Shown here in pieces: positions 1 to 6,360 of a stretch of 6,498 nucleotides of DNA. The DNA is taken from positions 1-6,498 of the forward strand of contig CAJUAT010000076.1 in NCBI GenBank assembly GCA_910584525.1. Direction: 5' to 3'. The first letter of the stretch is position 1, and the number at the start of each line of letters is the position of its first letter. The notes beneath the pieces were generated by a model that saw nothing but the letters and a program-made list of their open reading frames with translations, ran no database searches and was not told where the DNA came from. This DNA is from an uncultured Muribaculaceae bacterium. GTDB lineage: Bacteria; Bacteroidota; Bacteroidia; Bacteroidales; Muribaculaceae. Position numbers and translations under genes: made by a program.

Positions 1-3
1 ATC

Positions 4-60
4 TTTTCCGAGGTCTCGTCGGTCACGATGCCCGCATCGCTCCCTCCTCGACTCGGAAAA
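4..60. repeat. Imperfect palindrome (long hairpin-forming repeat)
   Basis: Outer arms TTTTCCGAG (4-12) and CTCGGAAAA (52-60) are perfect 9-bp inverted copies. An inner stem CGATG (26-30) / CATCG (35-39) closes on a 4-base loop, and the sequence between is only partly complementary. It lies beyond the 3' end of the minus-strand gene ending at 127, so it could form a hairpin in that transcript, but no T-tract follows that would make it a standard intrinsic terminator. Two smaller hairpins follow at 64-76 (GCTC/GAGC) and 75-88 (GCCG/CGGC). It may be one copy of a dispersed intergenic repeat; that is inference. Confidence 0.55.
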
Positions 61-97
61 TCTGCTCGAAAAGAGCCGCCCCTACGGCCCCGAAATT

Positions 98-123
98 TTA
101 AGGAACGCGCTCTTAAGGAACGC
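98..123. repeat. 11-bp direct repeat, period 15
   Basis: TTAAGGAACGC occurs at 98-108 and again at 113-123, immediately past the stop codon of the minus-strand gene ending at 127. Both copies are exact. No coding function is visible, and the role is unknown. Confidence 0.6.
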
Positions 124-126
124 TTT

Positions 127-468
127 TTAAACGGAATCTGCGCATCGGCGCCACTGTGCGAAATGGCGGCGGTGACTGAGGTATGTCAGGTCGTGGTCGT
201 GGCTGTAAGCCTCGCGCTCGAAGGATATCGCCTGATAGGCCGCGTACCATCGGCGCTTCTGCACAAGACGGAAGAGCCATTCAAAAAAGTAGATGATGTA
301 GAATGGAATCCACAGCAACTCGCGTTGCTGGGCGGTATGGATGCGTTCATGGTTCACCACATAACGGTCTATCCATGAAGCGTCGCGCGTCCATATCGTG
401 CCGAAAAGATTCACACAGAACCTCTTCGGCACGAAACGCGAGATTATTATGCGGGGTTGCTCCCTCAT
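127..468 (-). CDS. Small HExxH-containing protein with a hydrophobic helix (conserved Bacteroidales hypothetical)
   Basis: This is a 113-residue protein starting at ATG 468-466 and ending at TAA 129-127. It contains NHERIH (HExxH at residues 40-44), the zinc-binding signature of zincin metallopeptidases. A strongly hydrophobic, aromatic stretch follows (about 51-69, LLWIPFYIIYFFEWLFRLV), then an FEREAY motif at 83-88 whose E84 or E86 could be a third metal ligand, as in gluzincins. From memory, similar short proteins of about 110 residues with the same NHExIH, hydrophobic segment and SFEREAY order are common in Bacteroidales and are annotated as hypothetical. There is no signal peptide; the helix could anchor it in or on the inner membrane. 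The start lies 2 bases after the stop of the LRR gene's tail fragment, so it is probably co-transcribed with that gene. Peptidase activity is inferred only from the motif; the protein is very small for an active enzyme. Confidence 0.75.
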   Translation of the reverse strand: MREQPRIIISRFVPKRFCVNLFGTIWTRDASWIDRYVVNHERIHTAQQRELLWIPFYIIYFFEWLFRLVQKRRWYAAYQAISFEREAYSHDHDLTYLSHRRHFAQWRRCADSV

Positions 469-470
469 TC

Positions 471-857
471 TTATCTTATAACGAGCTTACGGCCATTTCG
501 GATGTAGATTCCGGGAAGCGCGGGGTGCTCTATGCGGTGACCCTGCAGGTTGTACCATATGTCGGCTTCATTTTCCTGGTCGGAGGATATTCCGTCGATG
601 CCAACTGTCGGGGCAAGCTCCACCACATAATGGCAGTCGCCTGACGCGAACCTGTGGCTGTTGGTATCTTCGGAGATTCCGGCGGTTATGTCTTTGCCGT
701 TGAGGGTTACCGATGTGATCATATTGCCGGCATCCGGAATGAATTTCACCGACAAGGGCTTGCCGTAATCCACATTGGCGGTGTTGCCTTCCACTCCGTT
801 GATTATGGCGGAACCGTTGCCGCCGTTGAAAATCACGCTTACGGCCACCGATGTTCT
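471..857 (-). pseudogene. Detached C-terminal domain of the LRR protein, in frame after a TAA
   Basis: The 128 sense codons lie in exactly the same frame as the upstream LRR gene and begin right after its TAA (860-858). The only starts near the front are GTG codons (first at 848-846); there is no signal peptide and no nearby ATG, so independent expression as a secreted protein is unlikely. The first part (VIFNGGNGSAIIN..., SVTLNGKDIT) resembles small beta-sandwich modules. The last 28 residues contain WYNLQGHRI...GIYIRNGRKLVIR, a C-terminal motif very common on Bacteroidales secreted proteins and similar to sorting or anchoring tails. BspA-like LRR proteins often end this way, so this is most simply the severed end of one 884-residue protein. 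The alternatives are a sequencing error at codon 756 or programmed readthrough. Confidence 0.75.
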
Positions 858-3125
858 TTACTGAATCTGGGAGAAGGCGCTCCATCCTGTGGCTGCGGCA
901 TATGACGATTTGCTGCCGCCAGGCACATAAAGAATGGCTTTGGGCGTCATTTTCTTGCTGAAAGTGGTGGCCAAGGCTGTCGGCACGCTACTTGCCAGGG
1001 AATAGAATGTCTTGATCGAATCGCAATTGGCGAAACATCCGGCGGCAATGCTCTTTATATTGGCAGGCACCGTGAAGGAAGTGAGTGCCTGGCAGCCGTC
1101 AAACACATAACTGTCAAGGGCTGAGAGAGTTGTGTTCAGCTCCACGTCGGCAAGAGCCTTGCAGCCTCGGAAGGCACGCTGGCCCAGCACAGTCACGGAT
1201 TCAGGAATCATGATACTCTCCAGACCGCTGCCGGCAAAACTATACTGGCCGATTTCTGTGATAGTCGATGGGAAGGTGATGGATTTAAGACTTGTGCTCT
1301 TCTCAAAGACACTGCGGCCCAAGGTGGTGAGACCTTCGGGCAGCACGACCTTCGACAATGACGTGCAGTTGTAGAACATTCTGTCTTCGAGCGTGTCGAT
1401 AGGGCATCTTAGTTCGGCGCTTTCAAGGTTGGGGCAGCCATAGAAGCTGTTGTTGCCGAGAGCGGTGACAGTGGCCGGAATCACCACGGATTTCAGACCT
1501 GAGGTGTAGAACACCCTGTCGCCTATCTTCCTGACGCTTTCCGGGATGCCGATGGTGTCGAGTGCCTGGCATTTGTAGAATGCGTTGTCGTTGATTGTGG
1601 TTACATTGGAGGGGATGTTCACATATTTCAGCGACACGCAGCCGCGGAACAGGCCGGTGGGGATTTCCTTGAGTCCCTCGGGCAGCTCCACGCTTCTGAG
1701 CCGGTCGCAGCCGTCGAACATATAAGTGGAGAGTTCCGTGACTTTCTTGGGAAGTACCAGTGATTCCAGGGCGTCGCAACCACGAAATATACCCTGTGGC
1801 AGGGATGTGAGATTGTCCGACAGTCGGCATTTCTTCATGTTGGCGGCCCCGTCGAATAGATACGACCCGATGGAATCTACGGAGTTGGGTATGATTATCG
1901 ACTCAACGCCTGATCCGCGGAAAACGCCGTTGCCGATGCATTTCAAGCCTTCCGGCATAGTACATGACGCCAAAGCCTTGCAGCCGTCGAAGGTATAAGC
2001 GTGTATGGTATCTATTTTGGCGGGAACGGATATCGTTTTCAGCGCTTTGCATCCGCGGAAGCATATTTCTCCTATGTATGTCAGCGTGGGTGCAAGTTCG
2101 ATCTGCTCCACGGCTCTGGAGTTGTCGAAAACTCCCTTGCCGAGGTATTCCAGTTTTTTCGGCATCGTTATCGTGGTCATGGAATATGTGCTGCGGAAGG
2201 TTAACTCGTCAAGCCGGGTCACCAGGGGAGGAACATCGAACCTTTTGATGGCCTCGCAGTGGTCGAAGCAACCCATGCCGATGCTTTTGACCATGTCGGG
2301 TAGGCTTATTTCGGCCAGGACCTGGCAGCCGGCGAAAGCGGCGGCGCCAACGTTGTGGATTACCGGTGGCAGAGCGGCCGATTCAAGCGATGTGCAGTAG
2401 AAGAAGAGCTGCTCGGGGATATCGGTGATGGTGGCCGGTATGACCATGGACTTCAGCGACGAACATTCGCGGAACACGCCTGCCCCAATGTCTTTTACCG
2501 TAGGCTTTACTGTCACATCGGTCAGTTTGTGGCAGCGGGCGAAGCAGAACTCGCCGATGCTGTCGGTGTTCTCGGTATACGTCACCTTGGCAAGGCTATG
2601 GCATTCCATGAAGGTGTATGGCTGCAGCTTTGTCACGCCTGCCGGAATATTGGCCTCTTGTAGCGAATGGCAGTCCCAGAAGGCGCCGGCGCCCAGAAAC
2701 TGCAGGTTGGACGGAATGTTGACGGTGGCCAGCTGCTTGCATTCCTGAAAGGCCAGCGGCTGGATAATCATCAATGTCTCAGGAAGGGTGACTTTTGTCA
2801 ATGTGGAGTCCTGGGAGAAGCACTGCACGCCGATGCTGGCCACATAGTAGCTGGTGCCGGCGTTGGTGACGGAGGTGGGTATGGATACTTCCGTATCGCC
2901 GGCTGCCGGCGTGACTTTGGTGGCCTCCACGAAGCCGGGCTGGAGCACGGTATACGTCACATTCCCTTGTGTGAACGAGCTTGCGGCGGCATTGACGGGC
3001 GATTCCATCATGGCTCTCTTTAGTGTGTGTAGGTGCGCGTCTGTGGCGTTGGTGCTGAACCGGGCGGCGGACAGCGGAATCGTCACCATCAGTATACCCG
3101 CAGCAATTGCGTTGATTCTTTTCAT
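858..3125 (-). CDS. BspA-like leucine-rich-repeat secreted protein, stop before its C-terminal domain
   Basis: The protein has 755 residues, from ATG 3125-3123 to TAA 860-858. Residues 1-21 (KR, then a hydrophobic core, then LSAA) form a signal peptide. After a linker with a beta-rich segment (about 52-100) come roughly 26 tandem repeats of 23 residues, from about residue 103 to 700. Each follows the pattern F-x-x-C-x-x-L-x-x-(hydrophobic)-x-(hydrophobic)-P-x-x-(hydrophobic)-x-x-(I/L)-(G)-x-x-x, the LRR_5 / BspA (Treponema pallidum type) repeat. Three repeats, starting FRGSG, FYTSG and FAGSG, are one residue shorter and lack the Cys. The end (ILYVPGGSKSSYAAATGWSAFSQIQ) matches the usual cap of the repeat domain, after which such proteins normally continue; here the reading frame continues only after a TAA. 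BspA family members are cell-surface or secreted and some bind host or bacterial proteins; the ligand here cannot be told. A Bacteroidetes -7 box lies 27 bases upstream. Confidence 0.9.
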   Translation of the reverse strand: MKRINAIAAGILMVTIPLSAARFSTNATDAHLHTLKRAMMESPVNAAASSFTQGNVTYTVLQPGFVEATKVTPAAGDTEVSIPTSVTNAGTSYYVASIGVQCFSQDSTLTKVTLPETLMIIQPLAFQECKQLATVNIPSNLQFLGAGAFWDCHSLQEANIPAGVTKLQPYTFMECHSLAKVTYTENTDSIGEFCFARCHKLTDVTVKPTVKDIGAGVFRECSSLKSMVIPATITDIPEQLFFYCTSLESAALPPVIHNVGAAAFAGCQVLAEISLPDMVKSIGMGCFDHCEAIKRFDVPPLVTRLDELTFRSTYSMTTITMPKKLEYLGKGVFDNSRAVEQIELAPTLTYIGEICFRGCKALKTISVPAKIDTIHAYTFDGCKALASCTMPEGLKCIGNGVFRGSGVESIIIPNSVDSIGSYLFDGAANMKKCRLSDNLTSLPQGIFRGCDALESLVLPKKVTELSTYMFDGCDRLRSVELPEGLKEIPTGLFRGCVSLKYVNIPSNVTTINDNAFYKCQALDTIGIPESVRKIGDRVFYTSGLKSVVIPATVTALGNNSFYGCPNLESAELRCPIDTLEDRMFYNCTSLSKVVLPEGLTTLGRSVFEKSTSLKSITFPSTITEIGQYSFAGSGLESIMIPESVTVLGQRAFRGCKALADVELNTTLSALDSYVFDGCQALTSFTVPANIKSIAAGCFANCDSIKTFYSLASSVPTALATTFSKKMTPKAILYVPGGSKSSYAAATGWSAFSQIQ

Positions 3126-3151
3126 AAGCGTGTGTTAAGTTATATCAGACA

Positions 3152-3159
3152 CAAAATTA
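3152..3159 (-). promoter_or_regulatory. Bacteroidetes -7 box for the LRR gene
   Basis: Read on the minus strand this is TAATTTTG, an exact match to the Bacteroidetes primary sigma -7 consensus TAnnTTTG. It sits 27-34 bases ahead of ATG 3125, which predicts a short leader of about 20 bases. I see no convincing -33 TTTG at the expected 19-base spacing; a run of T residues lies directly upstream. Confidence 0.55.
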
Positions 3160-3200
3160 AAAAAAATATTTCGAGAAGCTGTGCAGTTCTGAAAATTTAT

Positions 3201-3208
3201 TAAATTTG
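3201..3208 (+). promoter_or_regulatory. Bacteroidetes -7 box for the porin gene
   Basis: TAAATTTG matches TAnnTTTG exactly. Transcription would begin near 3213-3216, so a TTG start at 3206 would lie inside the promoter and cannot be used. The -33 element is weak or absent. The box lies 41 bases from the oppositely oriented one serving the LRR gene, so the two genes share a compact divergent control region. Confidence 0.55.
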
Positions 3209-3265
3209 CAGGAAATAAGAATATCAATGTCAAATTATCTTAAGGTGATTGAAACAGCGATATCA

Positions 3266-4597
3266 ATGAACAGGACTCTATCCATAATCGCTATCCTTGC
3301 GGGCATCATGGTCTGCCTGCCGGCTGCGGCTCAGCAGCATCCCAACAGGCATGGCGCCAATAAGCTCAAATACGTGATAGGTACGGAGGTAAACATTACC
3401 GACAGCGTTAACGCTTACAAACTGCTGTATGAGAATATACCCCAGGATAACGATTTTCTCAACGACCCGATATTCGCCATCGTGGGCCGTCACCGCTATT
3501 TCTATTTCAGCGTGGGAGCCAACCTCAAGCTGGGCCTATGCTACGACTGGGGCAATCCTTCCGACAACCCTCAGGGTGTTTCCGTGGCTGAAATGAAGAA
3601 GGCTCTCCCGGGCAACTCTCAGGCCTTTCAGATGACCGCCCAAAGCAGCAATATATATTTCAATATCATCGGCTTTCCCAATTCGGCCAATCAGACAGGC
3701 CTCTTCTTCTCGCTGTCGCTCGACGGTGAGCCGGGAAACTCATATAAGGTGCATGCCGACAATGTATATCTGCGCTATCGCGGCTTTACACTAGGATACA
3801 CCTCAAGCCTTTACAACGACAAGGCCGCCGACCCCTATACCATTGACGGTCATGGACCGATAGCTTCGGGTGGCCACAACAATGTGTTGATAAGTTATCA
3901 GAAGTTCGTGACGAAACATCTGCGGCTTGGCATCAGCGTGGAGGGCCCGACGCGCGATTTCTCCACATATCTGCCCGACGGTATGCCCGACGACGAGTTC
4001 AAGGGGAATGTGAGCCAGCGTGTGCCCGATGTACCGCTGTATGTGAACTATTCGTTCAATTCTTCCGACCATGTACGCCTCTCCGCCATAGGGCGTGTGC
4101 TGACATACCGCGATTATGTACAAAACCGCAACCATAACGTGTTCGGCTGGGGTCTGAAGCTTACTGGCGCCGCAACTTTCGGCAAGTCGGTGATATATGG
4201 TATGGTTCAGGGAGGAAAGGGCATTTCCAGCTATATACAGGAAAACCGTAACCTCGGCCTCGACCTCGTGCCCGACATGAACCGCCCCGGACAGCTGACA
4301 AGACCTTTCTCCTGGGGTTGCATTCTCGGCCTTCAATATAACTGGCGCCATAATCTCTACTCGACAGTGGTATACAGCTTCATGCGCAATTATATGGACC
4401 CTTTCTCAAATGCCTCTTCCGGCATTGTGTATGACGACCAGCTGCGCTATGGACAGTACGCGCTTGCTAACGTAATCTGGAGATTCAACAGGTTGCTGCA
4501 GCTCGGCGTAGAATACCTGTATGCGCAGAAAAACACTTTCGGTCATGAACGTCTCTCCAACAACCGTCTGGCCGTGCAGGCGTGCGTATCATTCTAA
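3266..4597 (+). CDS. DcaP-like outer-membrane porin
   Basis: From ATG 3266 the protein has 443 residues with a clear signal peptide (MNRTLSIIAILAGIMVCLPAAA, then QQ), which is why this start is preferred; an in-frame ATG at 3227 would add 13 residues before the signal. The mature protein has the alternating pattern of a beta-barrel and ends in Phe, as outer-membrane proteins do. Family-typical blocks are visible: VYLRYRGFTLGYTSSLYND followed by DPYTIDGHGP, then LGISVEGP, RVPDVPLYVNYSF, GWGLKLTGA, GKGISSYIQENRNLGLDLVPD, LRYGQYALANVIWRFN and LQLGVEYLYAQKN. This order fits the DcaP-like trimeric porin family as it occurs in Bacteroidales. In the outer membrane it would let small, probably anionic, solutes diffuse; the substrate is not deducible here. 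It lies 58 bases ahead of serB on the same strand and could be co-transcribed with it. Confidence 0.82.
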   Translation: MNRTLSIIAILAGIMVCLPAAAQQHPNRHGANKLKYVIGTEVNITDSVNAYKLLYENIPQDNDFLNDPIFAIVGRHRYFYFSVGANLKLGLCYDWGNPSDNPQGVSVAEMKKALPGNSQAFQMTAQSSNIYFNIIGFPNSANQTGLFFSLSLDGEPGNSYKVHADNVYLRYRGFTLGYTSSLYNDKAADPYTIDGHGPIASGGHNNVLISYQKFVTKHLRLGISVEGPTRDFSTYLPDGMPDDEFKGNVSQRVPDVPLYVNYSFNSSDHVRLSAIGRVLTYRDYVQNRNHNVFGWGLKLTGAATFGKSVIYGMVQGGKGISSYIQENRNLGLDLVPDMNRPGQLTRPFSWGCILGLQYNWRHNLYSTVVYSFMRNYMDPFSNASSGIVYDDQLRYGQYALANVIWRFNRLLQLGVEYLYAQKNTFGHERLSNNRLAVQACVSF

Positions 4598-4655
4598 GAA
4601 ACTGTTTAAATTTATGAGAGAATTTAAGAAACGCTCCATCTAAACATTGAAAGAC

Positions 4656-5921
4656 ATGACACACAACGACTCAACACAGACTCCGGAAGCCCGGATGGAA
4701 TTGATTCTGATAAACATATCCGGCCCCGACAGGGCGGGAGTAACCACTCAGCTCACCGACATTCTGGCCCGGCATGACGCCGCAATCCTGGATATAGGCC
4801 AGGCCGATATCCATCATAATCTTGCTCTCGGCATACTCTTCAAGACCGACAGCCGCCGCAGCGGCGATATCCTCAAGGAACTGTTGTTCAAGACGGCTTC
4901 GCTGAAAGTGCAGGTACAGTTCAACATAATTTCCCGTGAGGATTACGACCGGTGGGTAGGCATGCAGGGTCGCAACCGCCATATCATCACGATTCTCGGG
5001 CGCGAAATTACGGCCCGGCAGATCGCGGAGACCACCCGCATCATCACCGAACAGAACCTCAATATCGACAGCATCACGCGCCTAACGGGCCGTATGCCTC
5101 TCGATGCCCGGCAACAGCCTGCCGCTAAGGCTTGCATTGAGTTCTCGGTGCGCGGCACGCCCCGCGACTCTGTGAAGATGAAGCAGGAACTGCTGGCCAT
5201 CGCCGCCGAACTCAATTTCGACATATCCGTACAGGAGGACACCATATATCGTCGGTGCCGCCGCCTTATATGCTTCGATATGGACTCCACGCTGATACGT
5301 ACCGAGGTGATCGACGAGCTCGCCGACCGCGCCGGCGTAGGACCCCAGGTGAGGGCCATAACCGAGTCGGCTATGCGTGGCGAGATTGACTTCAAGGAGA
5401 GTTTCAAGCGTCGCGTGGCTCTTCTCAAAGGTCTCGATGTGGCTGTGATGAAGGATATAGCCGAACATCTTCCTTTCACCGAAGGCCTCGAGAGGATGAT
5501 GCAGGTACTCAAGCGGTCGGGTTACAAGACAGCAATCCTGTCGGGTGGCTTCACTTTTTTCGGCAACTATCTGAAGCATCGTTTCGGCTTTGACTATGTG
5601 TATGCCAACGATCTTGAGGTTGGACCCGACGGGCGGCTCACGGGACGGTTCACCGGTGATATAGTGGATGGCGTGCGCAAGCGTGACCTTTTGCGGCTGC
5701 TGGCCCAGGTGGAAGGTATCGACATAGCGCAGACCATAGCCGTGGGCGACGGCGCCAACGACCTGCCGATGATTGCCGAAGCCGGTCTCGGAATCGCTTT
5801 TCATGCCAAACCCAAGGTAAAGGCCGAAGCCGGACAGTCAATCTCCACAATTGGAATCGACGGCGTCCTTTACTTCCTTGGCTTCAAAGACTCCTATATA
5901 AACACCCCTTCCAAAGCGTGA
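4656..5921 (+). CDS. serB: Phosphoserine phosphatase with two N-terminal ACT domains
   Basis: This cytoplasmic enzyme hydrolyses O-phospho-L-serine to L-serine and phosphate, the last step of the phosphorylated serine pathway. The protein has 421 residues from ATG 4656, ending in TGA 5919-5921. A TTG at 4647 in the same frame is less likely, and an ATG at 4695 would begin exactly at the first ACT strand. ACT domain 1 spans about residues 14-90 (ELILINISGPDRAGVT) and ACT domain 2 about 106-195 (RHIITILGREITARQIAE). The HAD phosphatase core (about 203-410) has all its motifs: FDMDSTLI with nucleophile D208 and acid/base D210, SGG with S296, K342 in VRKRDLL, and GDGANDLPMI with D365 and D369 binding magnesium. 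The two-ACT layout and length suit Bacteroidales SerB, and the ACT domains probably sense an amino acid such as serine. Nothing essential is missing. Confidence 0.95.
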   Translation: MTHNDSTQTPEARMELILINISGPDRAGVTTQLTDILARHDAAILDIGQADIHHNLALGILFKTDSRRSGDILKELLFKTASLKVQVQFNIISREDYDRWVGMQGRNRHIITILGREITARQIAETTRIITEQNLNIDSITRLTGRMPLDARQQPAAKACIEFSVRGTPRDSVKMKQELLAIAAELNFDISVQEDTIYRRCRRLICFDMDSTLIRTEVIDELADRAGVGPQVRAITESAMRGEIDFKESFKRRVALLKGLDVAVMKDIAEHLPFTEGLERMMQVLKRSGYKTAILSGGFTFFGNYLKHRFGFDYVYANDLEVGPDGRLTGRFTGDIVDGVRKRDLLRLLAQVEGIDIAQTIAVGDGANDLPMIAEAGLGIAFHAKPKVKAEAGQSISTIGIDGVLYFLGFKDSYINTPSKA

Positions 5922-5940
5922 CGCACTGCGAAGCCGGCCG

Positions 5941-6096
5941 TATATGACCGTTCCTGTCGTCGTTTCTGACAGTTCCTGCCGTCGCATATGACCGTTTCAT
6001 CCGCCGTTCTGACCGCCGTATATGACCGTTTCATCCGCCGTTTCTGACAGTTCCTGCCGCCGTATATGACCGTTTCATCCGCCGTTTCTGACCGCC
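5941..6096. repeat. Minisatellite: duplicated 78-bp block of 22-bp units
   Basis: Eight consecutive units without spacers fill the space behind serB. Type A units start TATATGACCGTT (5941-5962, 6019-6040, 6063-6084) or CATATGACCGTT (5985-6006). Type B units start TTTCTGACAGTTCC (5963-5984, 6041-6062). A 12-base truncated form TT(T)CTGACCGCC(G) lies at 6007-6018 and 6085-6096. The order A-B-A-short occurs twice, at 5941-6018 and 6019-6096, so a 78-bp block has been duplicated. Copy 2 is very uniform, while copy 1 has scattered substitutions, mostly CCGCCG changed to GTCGTCG or CCGTCG. Stop codons interrupt reading across it, so it is not coding. Confidence 0.85.
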
Positions 6097-6132
6097 TTAA
6101 CCGGTCTTAACCATAATAAATTGTGGAAAAAT

Positions 6133-6163
6133 ATTGCGGTGTCGGAAATTTTTATTAATTTTG
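6133..6163 (+). promoter_or_regulatory. Bacteroidetes-type promoter of the tRNA gene
   Basis: A -33 element ATTG (6133-6136) lies exactly 19 bases before a -7 element TAATTTTG (6156-6163), matching the Bacteroidetes pattern TTTG-N19-TAnnTTTG. Transcription should begin around 6168-6171, giving a leader of about 66 bases before the tRNA. Confidence 0.7.
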
Positions 6164-6170
6164 CAGAGTG

Positions 6171-6223
6171 AAAGGCGCGAAACGCCCTTTGCGCATGATT
6201 AAACGGCACTTCCGTCATAATCA
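6171..6223 (+). other. Two hairpins in the tRNA leader
   Basis: The first is AAAGGCG (6171-6177) pairing with CGCCCTTT (6183-6190) with one bulged base. The second has TGATTA (6196-6201) pairing with TAATCA (6218-6223) outside ACGG (6203-6206) pairing with CCGT (6212-6215), loop CACTT. Neither is followed by a T-tract, so they are not terminators. They may guide 5' processing of the tRNA precursor or be incidental. Confidence 0.4.
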
Positions 6224-6236
6224 CAAACCAAGGTTA

Positions 6237-6310
6237 GGTCCCATAGCTCAGTTGGTTAGAGCACCTGACTCATAATCAGGGAGTCCTAGGTTCAAGCCCT
6301 AGTGGGACCA
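6237..6310 (+). tRNA. tRNA with CAU anticodon, probably elongator tRNA-Met (tRNA-Ile2 possible)
   Basis: The 74-base gene folds fully. The acceptor stem is GGTCCCA (6237-6243) with TGGGACC (6303-6309) and discriminator A6310. The D-stem is GCTC/GAGC (6246-6249, 6259-6262). The anticodon stem is CCTGA/TCAGG (6264-6268, 6276-6280) around loop CTCATAA, giving anticodon CAT at 6271-6273. The T-stem is CTAGG/CCTAG (6286-6290, 6298-6302) with loop TTCAAGC. The 3' CCA is not encoded. It is not initiator tRNA, because positions 1 and 72 pair and the anticodon stem lacks three GC pairs next to the loop. CAU also occurs in tRNA-Ile2, whose C34 is changed to lysidine by TilS; sequence alone does not settle which it is. 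Confidence 0.95.
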
Positions 6311-6323
6311 CTCCTTAGAAATC

Positions 6324-6360
6324 AAGCAGTTACGAACCAAATCGTAGCTGCTTTTTCTTT
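6324..6360 (+). terminator. Intrinsic terminator after the tRNA
   Basis: AAGCAGTTACGA (6324-6335) pairs with TCGTAGCTGCTT (6342-6353) over 12 positions, with one G-U pair, closing on a 6-base loop ACCAAA. A T-rich run TTTCTTT follows at 6354-6360. It starts 14 bases after the tRNA 3' end, so it ends the tRNA transcript. Confidence 0.88.

Noticed and set aside
28..378. Plus-strand open frame of 116 codons
   Set aside because: It lies across a palindrome and antisense to the HExxH gene, with no recognisable protein features.
1132..3138. Several plus-strand open frames opposite the LRR gene
   Set aside because: They are antisense shadows of the repetitive LRR coding sequence, with no start signals or domain features.
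3206..3265. Upstream TTG start for the porin
   Set aside because: The TTG overlaps the predicted -7 box, so it would lie upstream of the transcript start; the signal peptide begins at ATG 3266.
4607..4614. Possible serB promoter TAAATTTA
   Set aside because: It lacks the final G of the -7 consensus and has no -33 partner at the right spacing; co-transcription with the porin is as likely.
4614..4643. Nine-codon reading frame just ahead of serB as a regulatory leader peptide
   Set aside because: It has a single serine codon and no attenuator hairpin or T-tract; it is most likely chance.
5082..5804. 240-codon minus-strand frame opposite serB
   Set aside because: serB has every catalytic motif intact on the other strand; this is a GC-rich antisense shadow.
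5944..5991. Short reading frame starting at an ATG inside the minisatellite
   Set aside because: It ends after about 15 codons, and the 22-bp unit does not keep a frame.
5941..6096. CRISPR-like regular repeats
   Set aside because: The units abut directly with no unique spacers, and no cas gene is visible; it is a tandem minisatellite.
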